Assembly: GCA_000973525.1 (NCBI GenBank)
Contig: CP004391.1
Coordinates: forward strand, 124,001 to 188,000
DNA: 64,000 nt
Reading direction: 5' to 3'
Source: Pasteurella multocida subsp. multocida OH4807
GTDB taxonomy: Bacteria > Pseudomonadota > Gammaproteobacteria > Enterobacterales > Pasteurellaceae
The translations under genes were made by a program, and so were the position numbers. This document shows, piece after piece, positions 17,355-25,814 of this stretch; the first letter of the stretch is position 1, and each line of letters begins with the position of its first letter. Below the pieces are notes generated by a model. The model was given only the letters and a program-made list of their open reading frames with translations, did no database searches and had not been told where the DNA came from.

Positions 17355-17410
17355 ACCGCACTTTTGTCTTATTCAGAGTAGGAATGAGCCTAAAGTGCGG
17401 TTTGTTTTTT
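17355..17410 (+). terminator. Hairpin with paired uptake signals in the thrS leader
   Basis: Inverted cores at 17355-17364 and 17392-17401 form the base of a stem. The interior pairs further (a 7-bp helix with one G-U around a 6-nt loop), and the structure is followed by TTGTTTTTT. It looks like an intrinsic terminator 60 nt before thrS on the same strand, so it is either a leader attenuator or the end of an unseen upstream transcript. Confidence 0.6.
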
Positions 17411-17429
17411 AAATTTTTCATTAAAACAA

Positions 17430-17450
17430 GTAACCTCTCGTATGGGTTAC
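17430..17450 (+). promoter_or_regulatory. thrS translational operator mimicking the tRNA-Thr anticodon arm
   Basis: GTAACC (17430-17435) pairs with GGTTAC (17445-17450) plus one U-G pair, leaving a 7-nt loop CUCGUAU. Aligned as an anticodon loop this is U33, C34-G35-U36 and A37, the anticodon of tRNA-Thr(CGU). The CGU lies 28-30 nt before the ATG, as in the E. coli operator where threonyl-tRNA synthetase binds its own mRNA and blocks ribosomes. The structure is read directly; the regulation is known in E. coli and inferred here. Confidence 0.75.
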
Positions 17451-17468
17451 CACTGTAAAGGAAACATT

Positions 17469-19406
17469 ATGCCGATTATTACTTTACCTGACGGCTCACA
17501 GCGTCAGTTTGAACAACCTGTTTCTGTGATGGATGTTGCAGCTAGCATTGGTGCGGGTCTTGCAAAAGCCTGTATTGCTGGGCGTGTCAATGGCGAGCGT
17601 AAAGACGCGTGTGACATGATTACCAATGACAGCAGCTTAGAGATTATTACCGCAAAAGATGAAGACGGTTTAGAAATTATTCGTCACTCTTGTGCGCATT
17701 TATTGGGTCACGCAATTAAGCAATTATTCCCCGATGTGAAAATGGCTATTGGTCCAACAATCGACAACGGTTTTTATTATGACGTGGATTTAGACCGCTC
17801 TTTAACGCAAGAAGACTTAGATGCGTTAGAAAAACGTATGCTTGAGCTGGCGAAAACCAATTATGATGTAGTGAAAAAAGTGGTGAGCTGGCAAGAAGCT
17901 CGCGATACCTTTGAACAACGTGGCGAGCCATACAAAATGGCAATTTTAGATGAAAACATCGACCGTTGTGACACTCCAGCACTTTATCATCACCAAGAAT
18001 ATATCGATATGTGTCGTGGTCCACACGTACCCAATATGCGTTTCTGCCATCACTTCAAATTAATGAAAGTGGCAGGTGCATACTGGCGTGGTGACAGTAA
18101 AAATAAAATGTTACAACGTATCTATGGTACGGCGTGGGCAGATAAAAAACAATTAAGCGAATATTTAACCCGTTTAGAAGAAGCAGCAAAACGTGACCAC
18201 CGTAAAATTGGTAAAGCATTAGATTTATATCATATGCAAGAAGAAGCGCCGGGTATGGTGTTCTGGCACAATGACGGTTGGACAATTTTCCGTGAACTTG
18301 AAACGTTTGTGCGTACCAAATTAAAAGAATACGATTACCAAGAAGTGAAAGGTCCATTTATGATGGATCGCGTACTTTGGGAAAAAACAGGTCACTGGCA
18401 AAACTACGGTGATTTAATGTTCACGACACAATCAGAAAACCGTGAATATGCGATCAAACCGATGAACTGCCCAGGTCACGTACAAATCTTTAACCAAGGT
18501 TTGAAATCGTATCGTGATTTACCAATTCGTATGGCGGAATTTGGTTCTTGTCACCGTAACGAACCATCAGGTTCATTACACGGCTTAATGCGTGTTCGTG
18601 GGTTCACCCAAGATGACGCACACATTTTCTGTACAGAAGATCAAATCGAAAGCGAAGTCACTTCTTGTATCAAGATGGTTTACGACATTTACAGCACATT
18701 TGGTTTCCAAAATATCCAAGTGAAATTGTCAACTCGCCCAGAAAAACGTATTGGTGCAGATGACATGTGGGATCGTGCAGAAGAAGGTTTAGCAAACGCA
18801 TTACGCCACAACGGTCTGGAATATGAAATTCAAGAAGGTGAAGGCGCATTCTATGGCCCGAAAATTGAGTTCGCATTACGTGACTGTTTAGATCGTGAAT
18901 GGCAGTGTGGTACCATTCAGTTAGACTTTGCCTTACCGGGTCGCTTAAACGCGTCTTATGTGGCAGAAGATAACGATCGCTGTACACCAGTCATGATTCA
19001 CCGCGCAATTTTAGGTTCTATCGAGCGTTTCATCGGTATTATCACTGAAGAATACGCAGGTTTCTTCCCTGCGTGGTTAGCCCCAACACAAGCGGTGGTG
19101 ATGAACATTACCGATTCACAATCGGAATATGTGCAAAAAGTGGTAAAAACTTTATCTGACGCAGGGTTACGCGTGAAATCCGATTTACGTAACGAAAAAA
19201 TCGGTTTCAAAATCCGCGAACACACCTTACGTCGCGTGCCATATATGCTAGTGTGTGGCGATAAAGAAATCGAAGCGGGCAAAGTGGCAGTGCGTACCCG
19301 TAAAGGTACCGACCTCGGCACATTCACCATTGAAGAGTTTTTAGAGATTCTGAAAAAACAAGTTCGTGCTCGTGAACTGAAATTGTTAGGCGAAGAGTCG
19401 TTTTAA
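17469..19406 (+). CDS. thrS: Threonyl-tRNA synthetase
   Basis: Class II synthetase charging tRNA-Thr, 645 residues, collinear with E. coli ThrS. The N-terminal TGS domain starts [14 protein letters not shown]. The editing domain follows with [10 protein letters not shown] and [15 protein letters not shown]. The catalytic core has zinc ligands in MNCPGH, HRNEPSG and MIHRAILGS, and the C-terminal anticodon-binding domain ends about residue 640. I start at ATG 17469, preceded by AAGGA. An in-frame ATG at 17442 would add nine residues but lies in the loop of the translational operator, so it is rejected. It heads the thrS-infC-rpmI-rplT order, but a strong terminator separates it from infC. Confidence 0.97.
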   Translation: MPIITLPDGSQRQFEQPVSVMDVAASIGAGLAKACIAGRVNGERKDACDMITNDSSLEIITAKDEDGLEIIRHSCAHLLGHAIKQLFPDVKMAIGPTIDNGFYYDVDLDRSLTQEDLDALEKRMLELAKTNYDVVKKVVSWQEARDTFEQRGEPYKMAILDENIDRCDTPALYHHQEYIDMCRGPHVPNMRFCHHFKLMKVAGAYWRGDSKNKMLQRIYGTAWADKKQLSEYLTRLEEAAKRDHRKIGKALDLYHMQEEAPGMVFWHNDGWTIFRELETFVRTKLKEYDYQEVKGPFMMDRVLWEKTGHWQNYGDLMFTTQSENREYAIKPMNCPGHVQIFNQGLKSYRDLPIRMAEFGSCHRNEPSGSLHGLMRVRGFTQDDAHIFCTEDQIESEVTSCIKMVYDIYSTFGFQNIQVKLSTRPEKRIGADDMWDRAEEGLANALRHNGLEYEIQEGEGAFYGPKIEFALRDCLDREWQCGTIQLDFALPGRLNASYVAEDNDRCTPVMIHRAILGSIERFIGIITEEYAGFFPAWLAPTQAVVMNITDSQSEYVQKVVKTLSDAGLRVKSDLRNEKIGFKIREHTLRRVPYMLVCGDKEIEAGKVAVRTRKGTDLGTFTIEEFLEILKKQVRARELKLLGEESF

Positions 19407-19707
19407 CTTTCATAGTTAGTCAAAAATGCGGTCATATTGACCGCATTTTTTTATCGGCTTGTTAACATCGCTATTTCATCCGATGCACAGTGAAGACAAC
19501 TCACAAAAGCGTAAATGCCCGTCAGGCGAACATTCCCCCTTTATTCCCAGCTTTTTTCGGTTTTTCGAAGCGGGATAAGATGTTACGTATTGCATAAGTC
19601 GCTAAAATCCAGTAGAATCTGGTCCGTTTTTGTTCATTTTTGAACGCAAAATCATCGTTTTCTGCTAAGCAGAAGCGCGCAAGATAAACCAATAGAGGAA
19701 TAAGACT
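19407..19707 (+). other. thrS-infC intergenic region
   Basis: It holds the thrS terminator and then about 250 bases leading to infC. No open frame is convincing. A separate infC promoter must lie here if the terminator is efficient, since infC, rpmI and rplT are essential; no single -10/-35 pair stands out. Confidence 0.5.
19422..19453 (+). terminator. thrS terminator
   Basis: A perfect 13-bp stem (19422-19434 with 19438-19450) with a 3-nt loop and a run of T lies 16 nt after the thrS stop. Confidence 0.92.
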
Positions 19708-20250
19708 ATTAAAACCGTAAAAAAAGCACCCGTTGCGAATCGTCCGAATCGTATTAATGATGAAATTCGAGTAAAAGAAGTTCGTTTGATTGATCAAGAT
19801 GGCGAACAAGCTGGTATTGTATCAATTCAACAAGCGTTAGAAATGGCAGAACACGCTGAATTAGATCTTGTTGAGATTAGTCCAAATGCAGAGCCGCCCG
19901 TGTGCCGCATTATGAATTACGGTAAATTCCTGTATGAAAAAGGAAAAGCGGCAAAAGAACAAAAGAAAAAACAAAAAGTCGTACAAGTGAAGGAAATTAA
20001 ATTCCGTCCGGGAACCGACGAAGGGGACTACCAAGTTAAATTACGCAGCCTCATGCGTTTCTTAGAAGAAGGCGACAAAGCAAAAATTACCGTGCGTTTT
20101 CGCGGGCGCGAAATGGCACACCAAGACATCGGTTTAGAGGTCTTAGAACGCGTGAAAAACGACCTCGCGGACATTTCTGTGGTCGAATCGGCACCGGGCA
20201 AACTCGAAGGACGCCAAGCCGTTATGGTCCTCGCCCCGAAAAAGAAATAA
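19708..20250 (+). CDS. infC: Translation initiation factor IF-3 (AUU start)
   Basis: IF-3 binds the 30S subunit, keeps subunits apart and rejects non-canonical start codons. The conserved protein begins well before the first in-frame ATG-like codon: the frame reads [20 protein letters not shown] ahead of [11 protein letters not shown], which matches the family N-terminus, and the only suitable start is ATT at 19708-19710, preceded by AGAGGAATAAG. This gives 180 residues, the same as E. coli, where infC also starts with AUU and IF-3 represses its own translation by discriminating against it. The N-domain ([20 protein letters not shown]), the linker and the C-domain ([25 protein letters not shown]) are intact. 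Gene callers are likely to truncate this gene. Confidence 0.93.
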   Translation: MKTVKKAPVANRPNRINDEIRVKEVRLIDQDGEQAGIVSIQQALEMAEHAELDLVEISPNAEPPVCRIMNYGKFLYEKGKAAKEQKKKQKVVQVKEIKFRPGTDEGDYQVKLRSLMRFLEEGDKAKITVRFRGREMAHQDIGLEVLERVKNDLADISVVESAPGKLEGRQAVMVLAPKKK

Positions 20251-20410
20251 TTTCAGGCAATAATGGCAAAAAGCATTTGCCAAAAGCAGGCGAGTTCTAT
20301 AAAATTCGTCTGTTTTTCTTTCTGAAAAACCCCAAAATGAATCAGGCACACTACGCAGCCTGATAAATGGGTCAACAGGTCGTAGAATATTCGCGACCAT
20401 CATCGAAGAA

Positions 20411-20457
20411 ATAATCAGTGCTAAACAAGTAATATCGCAAGGTATTCGCCTGATTAT
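20411..20457 (+). promoter_or_regulatory. Candidate L20 autoregulatory site before rpmI
   Basis: ATAATCAG (20411-20418) pairs with CTGATTAT (20450-20457). Inside, AATATC and GGTATT (20431-20436, 20441-20446) form a helix capped by a GCAA tetraloop, with unpaired purine-rich bases between the two helices. It ends 35 nt before rpmI. In E. coli, L20 represses rpmI-rplT by binding RNA structures in this position; equivalence here is inferred from position and shape. Confidence 0.45.
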
Positions 20458-20492
20458 CAGTGTTTAACAAAACAATGCGGAGTTATTTAACA

Positions 20493-20690
20493 ATGCCTAA
20501 AATTAAAACAGTACGTGGTGCAGCGAAGCGTTTCAAAAAAACAGCTTCAGGCGGTTTTAAACGTAAACAATCTCACTTACGTCACATTTTGACTAAAAAG
20601 ACAACTAAGCGTAAACGTCATTTACGTCATAAATCCATGGTTGCGAAAGCTGACCAAGTTTTAGTAGTAGCGTGCTTACCATACGCCTAA
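20493..20690 (+). CDS. rpmI: Ribosomal protein bL35
   Basis: Small basic protein of the large ribosomal subunit, 65 residues, starting [17 protein letters not shown] and ending [10 protein letters not shown] as in E. coli L35. The ATG at 20493 follows GGAG at 20479-20482. The frame extends upstream to 20460 but those codons have no family counterpart. It lies between infC and rplT in the conserved order, behind the candidate L20 binding structure. Confidence 0.96.
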
Positions 20691-20740
20691 GTCGCGTGTT
20701 AAGTACTGTCGTACGATTAGTGAAATTTTTAGAATAATAG

Positions 20741-21112
<372 letters not shown>

Positions 21113-21848
21113 TTTACGCTTAGCGTAAAGATAAATGAGGACGCCATTGTGGTGTCCTTTTTTATTTCCCCGCAACAAACGCTCAAAGATATAAACACTT
21201 CCTCCTCTAAAAAACAAAATACCGCCCGTTTTATATCCCAAAACATACAGCGTTTTTTCTTCATCACCACACTCACTGTTTAACCCAAGCCTGTATTCAA
21301 CGCAATTCTCGCCCTAAAACCTCGAGTTTTTCTCAAAAAATAAATAAACAATCACAACACAACCACAAAAGAGTAAAAATTATCGGATAAGAATAAAAAA
21401 TATAATAATTAATTTTTCACCAATTTAAAATCAAATCAATTAAAATAATTAATTAAAAATTAAACGAATTATGTCTATATTGAAATAATAAATTGATTTA
21501 TTAATAACATTGAGTGATTTTATTATTTTAATAGATCTCAATAATTGATTGTATTTAAATAATTATTAATAAAAATTAATGGATTAATGATCACTTATTT
21601 AATTTATTAAATAGATTAATTATCACCAATATCTGATTTATTATTAAACATAAGTTTTATTTTTAAACTATAATGGATTTATATTTATTCATTTAAAACA
21701 AAAAACGAAAAAAAATATTGTACTCCCACTAAAAATAGATAAAATTTGCTACGTATTTAGTTGGTACATAGGATATCGTTCAATTAAATATATAAAGGAT
21801 TAATTGGATAAATAAAAGCCGTATAAGTAAACCAAGGAGAAAAACTTA
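21113..21848 (+). other. AT-rich intergenic tract upstream of the first autotransporter
   Basis: These 736 bases carry the rplT terminator and then a stretch from about 21340 to 21720 built almost wholly of A and T with many AATTAAT/TTAATT motifs. No gene is visible. A possible promoter for the following adhesin is TTGTAC (21718-21723) and TAAAAT (21740-21745), spacing 16. Such composition before a surface-protein gene is typical of horizontally acquired or nucleoid-protein-silenced regions. Confidence 0.5.
21139..21163 (+). terminator. rplT terminator
   Basis: An 8-bp GC-rich stem with one G-U pair (21139-21146 with 21150-21157), 3-nt loop and six T lies 26 nt beyond the rplT stop. Confidence 0.9.
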
Positions 21849-22925
21849 ATGAATTTATCGAAAATTGCCGTAGGATTGGCAGTGTCACTTTGTGTGGCAA
21901 GTAATGTTGCATTAGCAGATGAGAAAAAAGAACTTTCTACAGAGGCTACGGTAACCCAGCAAAAAAATGATGCGAAGGAATTAACCTTACTAGAAAAGGC
22001 AGAAAATAAACAGAAGGAAAGCTATGAGCCTGGTAATGTAGCTAGCATTCTTGAGGATGCTAGGAAAAAAGTTAAAGAAGAGAGCGCTAAAATACTAGAG
22101 TCAATTAGGAAAGAGCAAGAGCAAAACGGTAGAAGTATGGGACCCGTACCGCCTAAAAGACCTGTGCAAAAGGTGACATATAAGAAGAAAGATCAAAAAA
22201 AAGACATTATACTACCTCGTCAAGAAGCAGAGGAAATAATAGAACAAGTAATCTGGGAAAGTGTATGGGATAAGTTAAGTGACTCAGATAAGTTGGCTAT
22301 TCAGAAAACCCTTGGTTATGCTTTTGCTCATGATGAGCTTGATTATTGGTCAAAATCTGGCGATGGTTTAGATACTGCACATTATTATTTATTGGATATT
22401 CTTAATGAAGATGTAAATAACGCATTATATAGTGCAAGAATGAATAAGAAGGCAACTACAGATAGTAAGGATGAAATTAAAAAAGATTTAAGTGATGTTA
22501 CTAAATTAATATCTTTAAATAAAAAAGATATTAATGATAACAAAAAATTAATAGCAGGTAATAAAGAAGCAATTGCAGCAAATAAAGCGGAGATTGATAC
22601 ATATAATAAATATGTAATTGAGAATAACAATAAAATTGCTTATAACCAAAAAGCTATTCAAACAATAAACCAACAACTATCTGATTTAAATAAATCAGTG
22701 AAAAATGGTTTAGCAACCCAATCCGCGTTAAATGGTTTATTCCAACCATATAACATCGGTAAAATGAATGTGAGTGCTGCATTAGGTGGCTATAAGTCAC
22801 ACAATGCCCTTGCAGTTGGAGCAGGCTTCCGCTTTAACAAAAATGTCGCCGCAAAAGCGGGAATTTCTTCAAGCTTTGACGGTTCCGCCTTATCTTACAA
22901 CATGGGGGTCAACTACGAGTTCTAA
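21849..22925 (+). CDS. Short trimeric autotransporter (YadA anchor, no head repeats)
   Basis: A surface protein of 358 residues. Residues 1-23 are a signal peptide (cleavage near ALA-DE). Residues 25-130 are charged and repetitive, Lys/Glu-rich, with a PVPPKRPVQ segment. Residues 130-195 form a globular-looking part (ESVWDKLSDSDKLAIQKTL). Residues about 195-285 are a coiled coil rich in Asn, Lys and Ile (KKDINDNKKLIAGNKEAIAANK). The last 75 residues are a YadA-type membrane anchor ([20 protein letters not shown], ending NYEF). Trimeric autotransporters form a 12-strand outer-membrane barrel from three anchors and display a stalk. No head domain or collagen-like ligand motif is seen, so its function is unknown. 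The anchor is close to that of the convergent gene at 23254-25446. RBS AAGGAG precedes the ATG. Confidence 0.85.
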   Translation: MNLSKIAVGLAVSLCVASNVALADEKKELSTEATVTQQKNDAKELTLLEKAENKQKESYEPGNVASILEDARKKVKEESAKILESIRKEQEQNGRSMGPVPPKRPVQKVTYKKKDQKKDIILPRQEAEEIIEQVIWESVWDKLSDSDKLAIQKTLGYAFAHDELDYWSKSGDGLDTAHYYLLDILNEDVNNALYSARMNKKATTDSKDEIKKDLSDVTKLISLNKKDINDNKKLIAGNKEAIAANKAEIDTYNKYVIENNNKIAYNQKAIQTINQQLSDLNKSVKNGLATQSALNGLFQPYNIGKMNVSAALGGYKSHNALAVGAGFRFNKNVAAKAGISSSFDGSALSYNMGVNYEF

Positions 22926-23062
22926 CTAAGTATCTAAAAATTAAATTTCTCTTTAACGGTGAATCAAAGGCTAATATTTCGGCTTGCTTTAAAAATTAAA
23001 GGATGAATTTTTAAAAACTCCACCCTATATCTATACACCAAGAAATATTAGCCATCATCCTA

Positions 23063-23096
23063 AAAGCTATCTTATTCAGTTAAGATAGCTTTCATT
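23063..23096 (+). terminator. Hairpin after the first autotransporter
   Basis: Perfect 12-bp stem (23063-23074 with 23081-23092), 6-nt loop, with only a short T-rich tail. It lies about 140 nt beyond the stop, and is probably the rightward terminator. Confidence 0.55.
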
Positions 23097-23193
23097 ATCC
23101 CCACTTCTCACAAGTGCTCACGTCAATCTCGATATTCTATTCACCATGTCTTGCGATAAAACGACACAATAAATTGTTTGATCCTATTCCAAT

Positions 23194-23227
23194 AAAAAAA
23201 GAGCCACGTTAACCGTAGCTCTTTTTA
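23194..23227 (-). terminator. Terminator of the second autotransporter
   Basis: A 9-bp stem (23196-23204 with 23218-23226), with an inner ACG/CGT pairing, has A and T runs outside. It lies 27 nt past the leftward stop. Confidence 0.8.
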
Positions 23228-23253
23228 TCTCTTAAAATAGAGTAGGGGTAAAA

Positions 23254-25446
23254 TTAAAACTCAAAGTTTACACCCACATTGTACGCCATACCGCCACCAC
23301 TTGTGCTAGTAGACATACCTGCTTTTGCTGCTACTTTTTCGTTAAAGCGATAGCCCATACCAACAGCAAGCGCAGTACGATCACGGTAACCACCCACAGC
23401 CACACTCATGTTAAATTTACCCACGCTATATGGTTGGAATAAACCATTTAAGGCTGCTTGTGTTGCAAGACCGTTCTTAAGCTCAGTGTGTAAATAATCT
23501 ACGCGTTTATCAAGAATGTCAATGTTAGCACGGTTTTCAAGAATTGATTTTTCATGAATACGTAATTCACTCTTATGGATATCTAATACTCCTTTATGCT
23601 CTCTGATTGCAGTTTCATGCGTATCTAATACTCCTTTATGCTCTCTGATTGCATTTTCATGGGTTTGAATCGCAGTTTCATGGGTATCTAATACCCCTTT
23701 ATGCTCTCTGATTGCAGTTTCATGCGTATCTAATACTCCTTTATGCTCTCTGATTGCAGTTTCATGCGTATCTAATACTCCTTTATGCTCTCTGATTGCA
23801 TTTTCATGGGTTTGAATTGCAGTTTCATGCGTATCTAATACTCCTTTATGCTCTCTGATTGCAGTTTCATGCGTATCTAATACTCCTTTATGCTCTCTGA
23901 TTGCATTTTCATGGGTTTGAATTGCAGTTTCATGCGTATCTAATACTCCTTTATGCTCTCTGATTGCAGTTTCATGCGTATCTAATACTCCTTTATGCTC
24001 TCTGATTGCATTTTCATGGGTTTGAATCGCAGTTTCATGGGTATCTAATACCCCTTTATGCTCTCTGATTGCATTTTCATGGGTTTGAATCGCAGTTTCA
24101 TGGGCAGTAATAATACCATCATGTTTATCTATTACAACTTTTAATGAATTTATACGATTATTACCTTGATTTACAGCGGCTTTTAATTGAGCCACGTTTA
24201 CCGCATCAGAATCAGCTGAACCAGCTGCTACATTAATAATCTGTCTAGTTGCATTTATGTTCCCTACAGAAACAGCTGCTAATGAGCCCTTTACAGTATT
24301 TTTTACAGCTTTTTGATCTTCATCTGTAGTATCTTTAGGTGAATAAATTGGGTTTTGAGTTGAAGTAGCATTCACCACGGATACACGATCTGCTACGGAG
24401 TGAGAACCTAAGGCGACTCCATTGTCTGTATTTACTACTGTGTCAGTACCTAAAGCTGTAGTATTCTGTGTATTCGCTTTAACAGTAATATTACTTCCCA
24501 TTAGAACTACATTTTTGATGTTCTCATAAGTTTTTTCTTTGTCATTATACCCAATAATAATATTGTTGGCATTTTGTTCTTGTGTATTACCTATAACTTT
24601 ATGGTTATCTCCAAAAATAAGGCTGTTTTTACCTTTTTCTATCGTATTATTTGAACCATTCACTATTGTATTATTAGCTTCATCTACACTATTTTTATAA
24701 CCATTAATTTGGTTTTTTTCACTAAACTTACTATTTTTACCTGTTAATTTATTTTGTACACCATTGACGCTAGACAATAAAGCATACTCTACGGTATTAC
24801 CACCACCGTTTATACTAATAGATCCAAGTTCTTCTTTAATGAAGTCATTTGCAGAAGCACCACTAATAATGGAAACTTTAGATTCTTTATAAGAACCTAC
24901 AACTTTATTACCTGCCCCAGAGATAATGACACCATTTGAATGTTCAATCTTATTCCCAATTCCATTGATAATAGTTGCAAGACCATCTGTTTTTTTACTC
25001 TTATCATCTGCTTTGATAGTATTATATGCTCCTGAAATTACAGCAGCAGCACCGCGCTGACTGCCTGTTTCAGCTATTCCATCAATTTTAGAGTTTGTAC
25101 CGATTACAGTTGAACCTAAACCATCTGTATATGATTCACTACCTACTACAATAGCACCAGTTTTAACAGTTGTTCTTTGGGTTTTAGAACTACCAATATG
25201 TATTCCATGAGCATTTGCATTAGCATTTTTACCAATAGCAATTCCTGCTTCAGTAAGCCCCAATAACTTTGATAAGCCTACTGGTTTGTGAGCTGTAGCA
25301 TTTTGCCCTATTGCAATCCCTCCATTAGGATCAGCTTTAAGTGTTGGATTATTATCAGTAATGTTCACACCATCTGCAAATACATTACCAGATAAAAAAG
25401 CAGTGCTAATTATCATAGCGCCTAGTTTTGGGTTACCAAATTTCAT
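23254..25446 (-). CDS. Trimeric autotransporter adhesin with heptad-repeat stalk (Hsf/YadA type)
   Basis: A 730-residue surface adhesin. A signal peptide (about 1-24, cleavage VFA-DG) is followed by a head of YadA/Hep_Hag-like left-handed beta-roll repeats (about 35-360: [52 protein letters not shown]). A neck, [23 protein letters not shown], ends near 430. Residues 449-623 are a coiled-coil stalk of near-identical heptads ([21 protein letters not shown]), and the last about 75 residues are a YadA anchor ending NFEF. Adhesion to host cells or matrix is inferred from the class. RBS GAGGAG is strong. A tandem octamer lies about 100 bp upstream and may affect expression. It converges with the shorter autotransporter gene. 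Confidence 0.92.
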   Translation of the reverse strand: MKFGNPKLGAMIISTAFLSGNVFADGVNITDNNPTLKADPNGGIAIGQNATAHKPVGLSKLLGLTEAGIAIGKNANANAHGIHIGSSKTQRTTVKTGAIVVGSESYTDGLGSTVIGTNSKIDGIAETGSQRGAAAVISGAYNTIKADDKSKKTDGLATIINGIGNKIEHSNGVIISGAGNKVVGSYKESKVSIISGASANDFIKEELGSISINGGGNTVEYALLSSVNGVQNKLTGKNSKFSEKNQINGYKNSVDEANNTIVNGSNNTIEKGKNSLIFGDNHKVIGNTQEQNANNIIIGYNDKEKTYENIKNVVLMGSNITVKANTQNTTALGTDTVVNTDNGVALGSHSVADRVSVVNATSTQNPIYSPKDTTDEDQKAVKNTVKGSLAAVSVGNINATRQIINVAAGSADSDAVNVAQLKAAVNQGNNRINSLKVVIDKHDGIITAHETAIQTHENAIREHKGVLDTHETAIQTHENAIREHKGVLDTHETAIREHKGVLDTHETAIQTHENAIREHKGVLDTHETAIREHKGVLDTHETAIQTHENAIREHKGVLDTHETAIREHKGVLDTHETAIREHKGVLDTHETAIQTHENAIREHKGVLDTHETAIREHKGVLDIHKSELRIHEKSILENRANIDILDKRVDYLHTELKNGLATQAALNGLFQPYSVGKFNMSVAVGGYRDRTALAVGMGYRFNEKVAAKAGMSTSTSGGGMAYNVGVNFEF
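23578..24102 (-). repeat. Tandem array coding for the adhesin stalk
   Basis: There are 525 bp of in-frame repeats made of two unit types: A, 63 bp ([21 protein letters not shown]), and B, 42 bp ([14 protein letters not shown]). From the N-terminal side the order is A A B A B A B B A B. All units are multiples of 21 bp, so gain or loss by recombination keeps both the frame and the coiled-coil register. Confidence 0.95.
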
Positions 25447-25543
25447 AAAAATACTCCTCTAAAGTTAGCTTCATTTGTTTATTCTTCATCCTAAGAATAA
25501 CTATTTTTTAGATAAAAGGAAAGAGATTTTTTATGGGGTTGAA

Positions 25544-25575
25544 GTAGATTAGTAGATTAGTAGATTAGTAGATTA
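25544..25575. repeat. Octanucleotide tandem repeat (GTAGATTA x4)
   Basis: There are four perfect copies of GTAGATTA in the leader region of the leftward adhesin, 98-129 bp before its start codon. It is non-coding there, so changes in copy number would alter promoter geometry or transcription rather than frame. Confidence 0.95.
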
Positions 25576-25651
25576 GCAGTTATGTTAGTCATATAAAATG
25601 AACACAAATGGTTTTATCTATTTAAAATATTAAATATAATAAAAGAAAAAG

Positions 25652-25684
25652 AAACGTCACCTTGCTTATCTTAAGACGACGTTT
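25652..25684 (-). terminator. Original msrA terminator
   Basis: A 12-bp stem with two G-U pairs (outer arms 25652-25658 and 25678-25684) is followed leftward by a T-rich tract. It lies 28 nt past the stop of the detached msrA 3' fragment, which supports that fragment being the true gene end. Confidence 0.7.
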
Positions 25685-25711
25685 TTATTGAAAGGGTAGG
25701 TTTGTGAAAAA

Positions 25712-25814
25712 TTATTTCCAGATTTCTTCAAATTTGACTTTGGCTTTTAAGAATTTAGGAGTTGCAACAAGGTTACAATAGGTGTTTTGTGGGTTTTGTA
25801 ATAGGTAGCCTTGA
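25712..25814 (-). pseudogene. msrA: Detached 3' end of msrA
   Basis: Read leftward from the left target duplication, the frame continues QGYLLQNPQNTYCNLVATPK and ends KFEEIWK-stop. Joined to the 5' part at 27130-27559 through the shared 8-bp duplication it restores YHQGYLLQNPQNTYC, the usual MsrA C-terminus, for a protein of about 174 residues. It contains the C-terminal cysteine. It now has no start codon of its own and is separated from the rest of the gene by 1315 bp of insertion sequence. Confidence 0.85.
25807..25814. repeat. Left target-site duplication (AGCCTTGA)
   Basis: Identical to 27130-27137 at the other end of the element. Eight base pairs is the usual duplication length for IS256-family elements. 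Confidence 0.9.

Larger units (their letters stand above)
17127..17468. other. Divergent region with dppA promoter and thrS leader
   Basis: These 342 bases contain no gene. From left: the dppA-like RBS and -10 element (minus strand), a featureless AT-rich stretch, a long hairpin with paired uptake signals ending in a T-run (17355-17410), and the tRNA-like operator of thrS (17430-17450) followed by its Shine-Dalgarno AAGGA at 17458-17462. Confidence 0.6.
22926..23253. other. Region between two convergent autotransporters
   Basis: These 328 bases have no gene. There are three structured segments: a perfect 12-bp inverted repeat with a 61-nt interval (22969-22980 with 23042-23053), a perfect 12-bp hairpin (23063-23092), and a hairpin with T-run for the leftward gene (23194-23227). 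Confidence 0.6.

Noticed and set aside
17442-17468. Longer ThrRS reading from an ATG at 17442
   Set aside because: The ATG lies in the loop of the operator hairpin, has no ribosome site, and the extra nine residues have no counterpart; ATG 17469 has a Shine-Dalgarno and the family N-terminus.
23578-24102. The tandem array considered as a CRISPR
   Set aside because: The repeats are contiguous, in frame within the adhesin gene and lack unique spacers; no cas genes are present.
21849-25446. Idea that the autotransporter pair is a contact-dependent inhibition or toxin system
   Set aside because: No two-partner TpsB, no C-terminal toxin domain and no small immunity gene are visible; both proteins end in YadA anchors.
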